A stretch of 64,000 nucleotides of DNA from assembly GCA_018644665.1 (NCBI GenBank), contig JABGQA010000065.1, positions 1 to 64,000 of the forward strand, written 5' to 3'. Position 1 is the first letter of the stretch. Each line of letters starts with the position of its first letter. The stretch is from Candidatus Poribacteria bacterium. GTDB taxonomy: Bacteria > Poribacteria > WGA-4E > GCA-2687025. The notes under the pieces are model-generated. The model did no database searches. It saw only the letters and a list, made by a program, of their open reading frames with translations, and was not told the origin of the DNA. Positions 19,460 through 28,426 of the stretch are shown here, piece by piece. A program made the position numbers and the translations under genes.

Positions 19460-19505
19460 CGCGCGACTCAGTCGCTACGCCCGGCACAGGGAGTCCAGTG
19501 GTCCG

Positions 19506-20633
19506 TCAACCGAACAGATATCTTTGGACGACGTCTTCCCGCACAGTGACGCCTAGCCCTGGGGTGTCACGCACGGCAACGTGGCCGTTCTCCGGGATCC
19601 ACGGGTCGCTGACCAGTTCGTGCTGCATAGGCGATTCGTGGGGCTTGAAATCCATGCAATCCGCATGCCTCGAACTCGCCAGCATGTGCAGGCTTGCGGC
19701 GGTGTTCAGAGCGCTACTCCACGTGTGCGCGCTGAAGCGCAGGTTCTCGGCTTCGATCAGCTTGATGACGTGGTGGCTGCCGGTGAGCCCATGGCAGCGC
19801 CCTGGGTCAATCTGAATGATGTCGACCCCACCGGACTCGATGAGACGCTTGTAGCTTTCGACGTCCCATTCATCTTCACCGGTGCCGATGGGCGTTGACA
19901 CTGCCGCCCGCAGTTGAGCGTACGCGGGCAGATTCTCGGGTGGCAGCGGTTGCTCGATCCATTTGAGTCGGTAGGGCTCGAGATCGCGGAAGCGCTGAAT
20001 CGCTGTCGGGACATCCCAGAGCCCGCGTTGGCCAGGTGTATCGACGACCAGCTCCAGATCGTCGCCGATGACGTCGCGGACAGCGCGGACGACTTCGATG
20101 TCACGCGCTCGGTCCAGACCGAATACCGCCTCCGGTCGCATTCCCCAGCCGCCCTTTACAACGCCATAGCCTTCCTCGCGCAGCCAGCGGAACTCGTTCA
20201 CCGTCCACTCGATATCTTCCATGTCGAAGATAATCGACGCCATTGCGGTGACTCGGTCGTGTAGCTTGCCGCCGAGCAGTTGGCAGACAGGCGCCCCAAG
20301 CGCTTTGCCTTTCAGATCCCACAACGCCATATCCACCGCGCTGACTGCGAACGCGGCGATGCCTTCTGGACCGTACCACCAGATACGGTCAAGCATTTTG
20401 TGCCAGAGTCGTTCGACATCCAGCGCGTTTTCCCCGGCGAGTAACGGCGCGAACCCCTGTTCGATGATCACCTTCGTTGCGAGCGTCGCCTCTGGGAATT
20501 GGGAGATGCATTCTCCCCACCCGACGAGCCCGTCGTCGCTCTCCACGCGGGCGAGGGTGATGTACCGTTCGATTCCCTTGTAGTGGGGTTCCGGGTAGGC
20601 GAGCGGAAAGGCCTGGATTTCGCGAATTCTCAT
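19506..20633 (-). CDS. Mandelate racemase/muconate lactonizing enzyme family protein (enolase superfamily)
   Basis: 'AVSAVDMALWDLKGKALGAPVCQLLGG', 'KWIEQPLPPENL', 'TPIGTGEDEW'. Confidence 0.9.
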   Translation of the reverse strand: MRIREIQAFPLAYPEPHYKGIERYITLARVESDDGLVGWGECISQFPEATLATKVIIEQGFAPLLAGENALDVERLWHKMLDRIWWYGPEGIAAFAVSAVDMALWDLKGKALGAPVCQLLGGKLHDRVTAMASIIFDMEDIEWTVNEFRWLREEGYGVVKGGWGMRPEAVFGLDRARDIEVVRAVRDVIGDDLELVVDTPGQRGLWDVPTAIQRFRDLEPYRLKWIEQPLPPENLPAYAQLRAAVSTPIGTGEDEWDVESYKRLIESGGVDIIQIDPGRCHGLTGSHHVIKLIEAENLRFSAHTWSSALNTAASLHMLASSRHADCMDFKPHESPMQHELVSDPWIPENGHVAVRDTPGLGVTVREDVVQRYLFG

Positions 20634-20846
20634 CGTGCGCTTACCTCAATGAAACAGGCATTTCCCGTCTGGATGACAGGGAACCGACACCTCCGACTTA
20701 TCCCGCGCCCACGCTAGCAGGTCAGGCTTCCCGAGGCAACGAACTGGCGTCGTACCGGGATTCGCGGGCAATGTCGCGGCCTGCTTGCCGGATGGCCGGG
20801 CCCAGGTGTGCGACGTGTCACGATAGGCAGTTGGACGCCGCGAGCG

Positions 20847-21488
20847 CTATCGCCGGTCGGAGATCGGCAGGGCTACGTGGAGATGGTCCGCCGTGCCGAC
20901 GTGGCGCAGCGTGTGGAGCCCCAGGGCATGGAAATACAGACGCGTCAGACCGTTGTGCAGTTCGGATCGGCCCTTCGTGCGCAGGTCTACGGCGTGCGCG
21001 TAGCCGTCGTCCTGAATGTAGTGCAGGGACGACCCGCGCGTGGCGAGGCCCATCTCCCCGTAGTCGTCTGGCTCGCGCGCGATGTCGGTCAGGAGGAGGG
21101 TGTCGTCGCCGATCACGGCCGTTCCGACAGCCAGTCTCAGGCACGGGTGCAGTGTGCGGAGTTCCCGCCGTACCTCGCCCGTCTTCGCGTTGGCGCCCGA
21201 TATGCTGAGGATGGCGTAGACGCAGTAGCCTACCATCAGAGCGACGATCGTCAGGACTCGAGGGCGCAACGGCCGTCGACGCCTGCGCGACCGGCGTGGC
21301 AACACGCGCGTGCACACGGCCAGCGCGACGGCGACCGTGATCACGCTGGCGCCGAGACCCACCCACGCTCCCAGACCGAAACGCGCGTAGAACTCCACGG
21401 CTACGCGCGGCACGAGTATGCCCACAGCCACGATCGGGAGCACGACCATGAGCGCCAAGCTGACCATGCCTTTGAGAATGCGCGTCAT
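20847..21488 (-). CDS. Membrane protein with possible M15-like metallopeptidase motif
   Basis: N-terminal hydrophobic segments; 'SLHYIQDDGYAHAVDLRT...DHLHVALP' resembles SxH..GxAxD / HxH zinc motifs; start inferred at MTRILKGM within ORF 20847..21620. Confidence 0.5.
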   Translation of the reverse strand: MTRILKGMVSLALMVVLPIVAVGILVPRVAVEFYARFGLGAWVGLGASVITVAVALAVCTRVLPRRSRRRRRPLRPRVLTIVALMVGYCVYAILSISGANAKTGEVRRELRTLHPCLRLAVGTAVIGDDTLLLTDIAREPDDYGEMGLATRGSSLHYIQDDGYAHAVDLRTKGRSELHNGLTRLYFHALGLHTLRHVGTADHLHVALPISDRR

Positions 21489-21616
21489 TGCGGGCTCCTC
21501 GGACTGGATTCGTGGAACGAGGATGCCCCGGGGTCGCGGACGACACCCAGGACGCTTACGGCCGTCGAGGCCCTCGCGGTACGGCCACGGGCGTCCGTCG
21601 GCGGCCGGTACGTTCT

Positions 21617-23494
21617 TCATGTCCGCGGCGGTCGCAATTGCTCGGTAAGCTGCATGTCTCGTGACCAGCCCTTTCCTTCGGCACGGACGGACAGTCGCTT
21701 GCCGTCAGAGGCGATGGCCACGTTAGCCGCGGCGCGGCCTGGCACGAGGAGCGTCGCCATGGCCATGCGCGTCTGCTGCGCGCGCGTGCACCAGCGCAAC
21801 ATCGTGTGGGGCGCCTGCGTCGGGGTGGTAGGTGCGGTGGTCGCCGTGGTGAGGAGCGCCGGGACGCTGCACGCGTATGCCACACGCATCCGTTCCGAGC
21901 GTCCCTTCAGCAGCGCGCTGGCTTGGAACGCGTCTACATCGACGGGCGAGAACATACGCGATTCGAGGCGTCCCGCGCGTGGCAGGATCGCGTGGTCGAC
22001 GATCAGGAAGGCCCGCTCCGGCAGCAGGAGGACCAGGCGGCCGCAGAACGTCGCCGCGGGGCCGTCGCGCATTGCGCCCATCGCCGATGTCGCGACCATG
22101 CGGACGCCTTCGGCGCCATCCACGGAAGCGCGCTCCGTGCGGTCGAGCGCCGACCCTATCGCGATGCCGACGCCGTTCACGAGCAGCGTGTTCTTCGACG
22201 CGGGGCCGACCTCGAACAGTTCCTCTCGGCGGTTCGAGAAGGTCGTATCCAGGTACTCGCCGACGCCGACGTTCTCGATCAGCCGTTCATCACCGACAAC
22301 GCAGTGAAAGCTCAGCAGGTCGCGATGCCCGTGGGGCACTTGTGACGTGCCACCACGCACCGTCATGTGCAGCGACGGCTCGGCGGCGCGGTCCGTCAGC
22401 TTGGCCCAGTCCAAGCCGCGATACAGCTTCGCTCTTGGGCGGTTCGCGCTCGCCGATGCCGGCTGCGCCTTGCCAGGGTGGAACGCCAGCCACTCGGCAG
22501 GATTGGGGGCCGCGCCGCCGTTCGCGAGCCGTTGCGTGATCCTGTCCAGATGCCCGTCCAGGTCCGCCATCACGTCGGGCAGGTCGAACCGCTCCGCGGC
22601 GGCGTAGTGGAAGGGCGCGGGGCGCCAACTGTTGCTATCGCCGAACCCACAGGCGATGCCGGCCGGGCTGAAGTCCAGCGGGAAGCGTAGGGTGTCGCGC
22701 ATGCACCGCTTGCGCATCAGAGGATGGGCGGCGCCGCTCGCGCGTTCGTGGCTCGTCAGATAGCGGAAGGCGTACATCATCCCGTACGCCCAGTACCCAA
22801 CTCCCTCGCTCCATCCGCCGTCGGAACGGTCGGCCTCCTCGACGAACGCCGGCATGGAGCCTTCGGCGAGTTTCAGCGCTCTGCGCGCCTCAGGCAGATC
22901 CTCGTGTATCGCCAGGGCGAGGACGCCCGCGCCGCCCGCACACACGGCGTTCCAGTTGTTCGTGCCGCCGTACCACGACGGCGGCTTCTCAGTGTCGACG
23001 TGGTGCACGAACGGGCCGAGAGCCCGGCGGCGCGCAACATCGACCATCATCGCGCGCTCGTCTTCGGAGAGCGCGTCGTACAGCAGGTCGTACGCCAGGG
23101 CGAGCGTGACGCTGTTCTCGCCATAGCTCAGGTCGAAGATGGCGTTCGGGTCGGGATCGTCGCGTCGCCATGTGATCCACGACCAGTACTCCCACGCGTC
23201 CATCATCTCGACATGCGCCAGCACCGCGTCGCGGAAGCGCGCCTCGCCGGTTTGGGCCCACCGGGCCAGCAGTGCCAGCACGCGGGTCTGCGCCTCACGC
23301 GCGCGTATCAAGTGCTCGTTGTGCACATTGCGGGCGTAGGTGAGTGGCGGCATGTCGACGTAGCGGTCGGCGTCTAGAACGACCTGCTGGGCCGCGAGAT
23401 TGAGGAACGGCGTCGTCGGCTGCGTGCGGAGACGGGCCAACTCGGGCGCGCCGAGGTAGAGTCGCGGATGCGGCGCGAACGAGGCGGCGGGCAT
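21617..23494 (-). CDS. Heparinase II/III-like or polysaccharide lyase-like protein
   Basis: 625 aa; 'GGTNNWNAVCAGGAGVLALA', 'DGGWSEGVGYWAYG', 'VPHGHRDLLSFHCVVGDERLIENVGVGEY' fit the alginate lyase/heparinase architecture. Confidence 0.65.
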   Translation of the reverse strand: MPAASFAPHPRLYLGAPELARLRTQPTTPFLNLAAQQVVLDADRYVDMPPLTYARNVHNEHLIRAREAQTRVLALLARWAQTGEARFRDAVLAHVEMMDAWEYWSWITWRRDDPDPNAIFDLSYGENSVTLALAYDLLYDALSEDERAMMVDVARRRALGPFVHHVDTEKPPSWYGGTNNWNAVCAGGAGVLALAIHEDLPEARRALKLAEGSMPAFVEEADRSDGGWSEGVGYWAYGMMYAFRYLTSHERASGAAHPLMRKRCMRDTLRFPLDFSPAGIACGFGDSNSWRPAPFHYAAAERFDLPDVMADLDGHLDRITQRLANGGAAPNPAEWLAFHPGKAQPASASANRPRAKLYRGLDWAKLTDRAAEPSLHMTVRGGTSQVPHGHRDLLSFHCVVGDERLIENVGVGEYLDTTFSNRREELFEVGPASKNTLLVNGVGIAIGSALDRTERASVDGAEGVRMVATSAMGAMRDGPAATFCGRLVLLLPERAFLIVDHAILPRAGRLESRMFSPVDVDAFQASALLKGRSERMRVAYACSVPALLTTATTAPTTPTQAPHTMLRWCTRAQQTRMAMATLLVPGRAAANVAIASDGKRLSVRAEGKGWSRDMQLTEQLRPPRT

Positions 23495-23507
23495 GGGATG
23501 CTCCCGT

Positions 23508-24341
23508 CTAGCGCCGTTGCGGGCGCGAGTGTCCCTGGTGCATGTAGTCGATGCGCGCGTCGAGGAAGACGGCGTCTGTGGTGAGCACGGGGTGGTCTAA
23601 GAACTCCTCCGCGCCCTTCTCGAACTCGATCCCGCCGCTGCCCAACCATCCACACTGCTGCACCATGGCGAGCATCGGCCGCGGCGTGTCGGAAGTGTTC
23701 GGCATGCCGCCGTGCCACACGCGCATGTCGCGCAGGACGACATCTCCGCGTCGCGTCAGGACGCGCTCTGACGGACGCACGGTCTCCCGTTCCGCGATCA
23801 TGTCATCCGTGGGGAAGCGATCGCTCCCGTAGAACCGGGGGTCGTGGTGCGTGCCAGGCCAATGGACCGTCGCGCCGTTGGCCTCGGTCACGTCGACGAG
23901 CGGGATGTTCACGACGAGGCGAGCGCAGGGCGTCGGGCGCTTGAGGCTTGGCCACAACTGAGTGCTGTCCGTGTGAACACGCTGCGGCTTGGAGCCTACG
24001 AACGCGGTGTTCGCACCGTACGTGACCTGCCGGACTCCGTCGCCCAGGATGCGATGAGAGATGGCTATGACGATCTCGTTCAGGACGATGTCGGCGAAGA
24101 GGAACGGGTGGAACGGCGGTGGCCGCAGGCCCTGGTAGTTGTTCCCGATCTCGTTCGTCTTGGCGTACACGCGGATGTCGTCGAGCATCTTGTCCGCAAG
24201 AGCGTCGATGTGGTCCGTGTCGACGATGCCGGGGAGGGCGACGACGCCGTCCTCCTCGAACGCGCGCAGAGCCGCGTCCATACAGGTCGCGTCTACCGCG
24301 CCGGTCTCGATGTCTCGTGGCGGGATCTCGACGAACTCCAT
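23508..24341 (-). CDS. Phytanoyl-CoA dioxygenase family protein
   Basis: 'AFEEDGVVALPGIVDTDHIDALADKM', HxD 'VHTDSTQLWPSL', 'GATVHWPGTHHDPR'. Confidence 0.85.
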   Translation of the reverse strand: MEFVEIPPRDIETGAVDATCMDAALRAFEEDGVVALPGIVDTDHIDALADKMLDDIRVYAKTNEIGNNYQGLRPPPFHPFLFADIVLNEIVIAISHRILGDGVRQVTYGANTAFVGSKPQRVHTDSTQLWPSLKRPTPCARLVVNIPLVDVTEANGATVHWPGTHHDPRFYGSDRFPTDDMIAERETVRPSERVLTRRGDVVLRDMRVWHGGMPNTSDTPRPMLAMVQQCGWLGSGGIEFEKGAEEFLDHPVLTTDAVFLDARIDYMHQGHSRPQRR

Positions 24342-24496
24342 ACGCGCTCCTCACCGGTGGCGCCACTGGACGACGGCGGCAGGATCGTACATGCGCGCGG
24401 AGATGGTGGCAAACTGGCGGTGGCCGTCGGGTGTGGCCACAGACAGTCTGTGAGCGGGGCTGTCGGAAGATTATGGACGTACGGCGAGGCCTGGAC

Positions 24497-24551
24497 CCCA
24501 TCGCTCAGAAGCACACCGTGCTTCTTCGTTCCCCAGCAAGGGAAGACGTTC
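24497..24551. repeat. Two-hairpin dispersed repeat, copy 1
   Basis: CCCATCGCTCAGAAGCACACCGTGCTTCTTCGTTCCCCAGCAAGGGAAGACGTTC; see 39524..39579. Confidence 0.75.
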
Positions 24552-24628
24552 ACCAGTTTCGCCGGCCGGTGGAAGTCGGCGGCCCGGCTCGCGCGGACCA
24601 CCCCATGGCCAGACTCGACGCGGCCCTG

Positions 24629-25198
24629 CTACTGCGCGTCGGTCTCGTCAGCGACTTGCGCGAGCCATCGACCGGTGACGCGTAGCACGTCGAGCTTGAG
24701 GTCGAGGTTCTGCCTGCGCGCGGGCACCATGTCGGCGACGTCGAAGCCGATCGTCTGCAATACGCCTTCGAGGCTAACGGCGCACTTGGGACCCCCGCCG
24801 CCTCCGCCTCCCGCGACGCAGATGCCGACTGCAGGCGTGCCGACGATGCCGTGTTCGCCGTTCTCATGCGTGCAGATGCGGCGGAGCCGGTCGAGGAACG
24901 CCCGAATGCTCTCGCTCAGGTCGCCATAGTAGACGGGTGTCGCGAACGCGACCATGTCCGCGGCTCGGATCGCTGCCACGAGTCGGGCGAAGTCGTCCTC
25001 GATCACGCACGATCCCTCGGCGCGGCACTCTCCCCAGCCATCGTCGTCACACTGCCGGCAGCGTTCGAGGTCCACAGCCGGCAGGAAGACCGTGTCGCAC
25101 GTGGCCCCTTCGGCCTCCAGCCCCTCGGCCAGAGCTGCCATGGCTTGCGCGGTGCGCCCCTCGAGGTCTCGACTGCCTGAGATGATCAACGCGTTCAT
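24629..25198 (-). CDS. NAD(P)H-dependent FMN reductase / flavodoxin-like protein
   Basis: 'MNALIISGSRDLEGRTAQAMAAL', 'MVAFATPVYYGDLSESIRAFLDRL', Cys-rich 'CRQCDDDGWGEC'. Confidence 0.85.
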   Translation of the reverse strand: MNALIISGSRDLEGRTAQAMAALAEGLEAEGATCDTVFLPAVDLERCRQCDDDGWGECRAEGSCVIEDDFARLVAAIRAADMVAFATPVYYGDLSESIRAFLDRLRRICTHENGEHGIVGTPAVGICVAGGGGGGGPKCAVSLEGVLQTIGFDVADMVPARRQNLDLKLDVLRVTGRWLAQVADETDAQ

Positions 25199-25258
25199 GC
25201 TGTCGCCCCTTCCCGCGTGCTGACTTGGTAGGAGCGTTAGCCCGCGTCGCGGGGGAGG

Positions 25259-26305
25259 TCAACCCGCGGACGGTCGGAAGGCGTCGATGTCCACGTGCGT
25301 TTCGGCCAGGCGCTGCCACGCGTCCACGGTCTTGGGGTCATCGCCCGTGAGGAGCGGTTCGGCGGCGTCCACGCGTTCGGCGACCTTGAACGTGTCCTGC
25401 GGCGCGAGTAGGAGAGGCACGTTCTCGACCGAGGCGCGAGACAGGATGTTCGGCGGCGGGACGATGTCGTTCGAAAGGACGATCCCGACGCAGCCACTCT
25501 CCAGGGCCGCTAGGATCATGTCGCTGCGGTCGCCACTGGTTATGACGAGCTTGTTCGACGGACGGAAGGCGGGAAGCCGCAGCACCTCATGCGCCGACAT
25601 GGCCCCGACCACGACGGTACCGACCGTTTGATCCAGGCCCTGCTCGCCCGCAATGACCTTCGCGAACAGGTGTTCCGCCAGGTAGCCCACCGAGAGTCGT
25701 TCGAGACTCGCCTCGTATGGGATGGCGCCGAGGAGCCGCACCTCCATCTGATCGAGGGTCCGCGCGTGCGTCGTACGGAACTCGTCGCCGTCTGGCAGCC
25801 GGTTCGCAATCAGCCCCTTGATGCGTACGTCGCCTGTATTCACACGTCGTGAGAAGAAGGTCACGTCGTCCATGATGGACTCGCCATCGCCACTTGCGAC
25901 CAGCACGAGTTCGGCGTCGAGTTGCTCCGCCACCGTGAGCGCATCGAGGTGGACAGAGGCGCCGTAGAGCAGGTCGCGTCCGCCCTCGGCGAAGAGAATG
26001 TCCACGCCGGCGCCCGCGCGCGCGGCAAGGTCGCTCAGCCGTTCGGCGGTCGCGGCGGCGTCGTACATGTAGTGGAGCTTCGACGGGTCGAACCCGATCG
26101 TCATCGCCTCGGGGTCTGCCTCCATACCGAGCGCCTTCGTCACGGCGGATGCGTCGAGATCCCAAAGCCGCTTCCTGCGGTATAGGAGTCTGTCGCCCAG
26201 CGGCTTCAGGTACCCGGCCGACTCTCCAAGAGCGCGCGCCACGCCCACGAGGACGCCGGTCTTCCCCGCGCTCGGCCGAACAGACGCGAAGAGAACTCTA
26301 CGCAT
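25259..26305 (-). CDS. BioD-like P-loop plus DRTGG-domain protein (phosphotransacetylase N-terminal family)
   Basis: 'MRRVLFASVRPSAGKTGVLVGVARAL' P-loop, C-terminal 'RPSNKLVITSGDRSDMILAALESGCVGIVLSND' DRTGG-like; start overlaps the upstream stop. Confidence 0.8.
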   Translation of the reverse strand: MRRVLFASVRPSAGKTGVLVGVARALGESAGYLKPLGDRLLYRRKRLWDLDASAVTKALGMEADPEAMTIGFDPSKLHYMYDAAATAERLSDLAARAGAGVDILFAEGGRDLLYGASVHLDALTVAEQLDAELVLVASGDGESIMDDVTFFSRRVNTGDVRIKGLIANRLPDGDEFRTTHARTLDQMEVRLLGAIPYEASLERLSVGYLAEHLFAKVIAGEQGLDQTVGTVVVGAMSAHEVLRLPAFRPSNKLVITSGDRSDMILAALESGCVGIVLSNDIVPPPNILSRASVENVPLLLAPQDTFKVAERVDAAEPLLTGDDPKTVDAWQRLAETHVDIDAFRPSAG

Positions 26306-28421
26306 CGCCTCCACTCCCTGGGTCGTCGAGAATCACGCGCACATCGACCGCTCGCGTCCCCTCGCCTTCGTCGTACACCACCAATGGGTTGATCTCGATG
26401 TCCGAGATGTCCGGGTTCGCGGCGAGAACGGCTCCCACGCGCAGCACGGCGTCCACGACCGCCTCCACGTCCTTCCGCGACTCGCCGCGCACGCCCAATA
26501 GCAGAGGATACGACCGTACTTCCTTGATCATCGTCAACGCTTCGGCGCGGTCCAGCGGGTATGCCCGGAACGCCACGTCCTTCATCACCTCGACGTAGAC
26601 GCCGCCGAGCCCGCACATCACCACCGGACCGAACGACGGGTCGCGCCTCGCGCCGACGATCGTCTCCGTGCCGGAGCGGACCATCTCGGACACCTCGATG
26701 CCGTCGATGACCGCGTGCGGCACTGCCTGTCGGCAGCGGTGCAGGATGGCCTCGTATGCCGCGATCAGCTCGCCGCGGTCCTCGAGGTCGAGGGCGATAC
26801 CGCCCACGTCGCTCTTGTGTAGGATGTGCCGCGACACCACCTTGAGCACCACGGGATAGCCAATCGCCTCGGCGTGACGCACCGCGTCCTGCATGCTGCT
26901 CGCGACTGCCGACGCGGGCGGCCGGATACCGGCCGCGATCGCCAACGCTCGCGTCTCGTGAGCGAGCAGGAACCCGCGCTCCTCGGCCCGAGCGCTGTCG
27001 ACGACCTCGCGTATCGCGGCGCCGTCAATGTCCGCGGGTGTCTCCGGGGCCGTCATCGTCGCCGGCCGACGCTCGTAGGCATAGAGCGCGCCCAAGGCGG
27101 AGACGGCCTCGTAGACGTCGCCGTAGATGGGCACGCCTCGCGGCCGCAGCTCCTCGACGACGACGTCCATGGCGGCGCCACCGAGGAACGACATCACGAC
27201 GGGCGTGTCGCTCGCCGCGCGTTGGGCGACGGACTCGAGCGTCCGGGTAAGCGGCTCGGGTTCGAGAAGGGCCGTCTCGCAACCCAGGCAGATCACGGAG
27301 TGGATGTCCTCGCTGGCCAACGCCGCGTCCAGAGAGCGCCGATAGTCGTCGACCGTGCCCTGCCCCGTGATGTCCACCGGGTTTCTCGTGGACCCGAACG
27401 CCGGGACAGCGTCGGAGAAAGTTTCGTTGAGCGTCGCCAGATCGTCGTAGAGGCCGACGCCGAACCGCTCCGCGGCGTCGGCCGCCATCACGCCGATCCC
27501 GCCTCCGTTCGTGATGATGACGGCGTTGCTTCCACGCGGTCTCGGCGATGTCGCGAGGAACTTCGAGAGGTTGAGCGCCTCCGCGATCGTGTCGACGCGA
27601 AGGACGCCGCATTGGCGCATGACGTCGGAGAACACCTCGTCGGCGCCCGCGAGTGAACCGGTGTGTGACGCCGCCGCGAGGGCTCCGCGTCGGCTCCGTC
27701 CCGACTTGATGACGAGGACCGGCTTTCTCGGTGTGACCTCGCGCAACTCGCGCACGAGTCTCTCGCCGTCCTGGATGCCCTCGACGTACATCAGGATCGC
27801 CTTGGTCGCCGGGTCGTCCGCGAGGTATGACAGCAGGTCCGCTTCGGCTATGTCCGCCTTGTTGCCCACGGAGACGACGGCCGAGACGCCGATGTTCTCC
27901 GCCCGAGTCTTGCCCATCATGGCGATGCCAAGGGCGCCGCTCTGCGTGATGATCGCGATGTTGCCCGCCTGGATGTCGCGGGGGCCGAACGTGGCGTTCA
28001 TCGAGCACGCCGCGGAGTAGATGCCGAAGATGTTCGGGCCCAGGATGCGCGTGCCACGCTCCGCCGCGTAGGCGACCATCTCGCGTTCCTCGGCCAGAGC
28101 GCCGACCTCGGCGAAGCCGGAGGTGATGACCGCAACATACGGCACGCCGCGGTCGGCGCAGGCGCGCACGGCCTCTCCCGCGAACTTGGCGGGAATGGCG
28201 ATGCACGCGAGGTCGACATCGTCGTCGATCGCGTCTATGGAAGGGACGGCCGGCAGGTCGAGCACCGTTCCGCCGGAGGGGTTCACCGGGTAGACGCTGC
28301 CCTTGTAGCCGCTCGCAAGGATGTTGTCTACGAGCTTGTGCCCGATCTTCGCGGGGTTGCGCGACGCGCCGACAATCGCCACGGCGCGTGGTTCAAAGAG
28401 CCGGCGTATGTCCTCGGCCAT
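26298..28421 (-). CDS. ADP-forming acetate--CoA ligase (fused alpha/beta)
   Basis: 'LFEPRAVAIVGASRNPAKIGHKLVDNIL', 'ITQSGALGIAMM', ATP-grasp 'GYPVVLKVVSRHILHKSDVGGIALDLEDR'. Confidence 0.9.
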   Translation of the reverse strand: MAEDIRRLFEPRAVAIVGASRNPAKIGHKLVDNILASGYKGSVYPVNPSGGTVLDLPAVPSIDAIDDDVDLACIAIPAKFAGEAVRACADRGVPYVAVITSGFAEVGALAEEREMVAYAAERGTRILGPNIFGIYSAACSMNATFGPRDIQAGNIAIITQSGALGIAMMGKTRAENIGVSAVVSVGNKADIAEADLLSYLADDPATKAILMYVEGIQDGERLVRELREVTPRKPVLVIKSGRSRRGALAAASHTGSLAGADEVFSDVMRQCGVLRVDTIAEALNLSKFLATSPRPRGSNAVIITNGGGIGVMAADAAERFGVGLYDDLATLNETFSDAVPAFGSTRNPVDITGQGTVDDYRRSLDAALASEDIHSVICLGCETALLEPEPLTRTLESVAQRAASDTPVVMSFLGGAAMDVVVEELRPRGVPIYGDVYEAVSALGALYAYERRPATMTAPETPADIDGAAIREVVDSARAEERGFLLAHETRALAIAAGIRPPASAVASSMQDAVRHAEAIGYPVVLKVVSRHILHKSDVGGIALDLEDRGELIAAYEAILHRCRQAVPHAVIDGIEVSEMVRSGTETIVGARRDPSFGPVVMCGLGGVYVEVMKDVAFRAYPLDRAEALTMIKEVRSYPLLLGVRGESRKDVEAVVDAVLRVGAVLAANPDISDIEINPLVVYDEGEGTRAVDVRVILDDPGSGGDA

Positions 28422-28426
28422 CGCCG

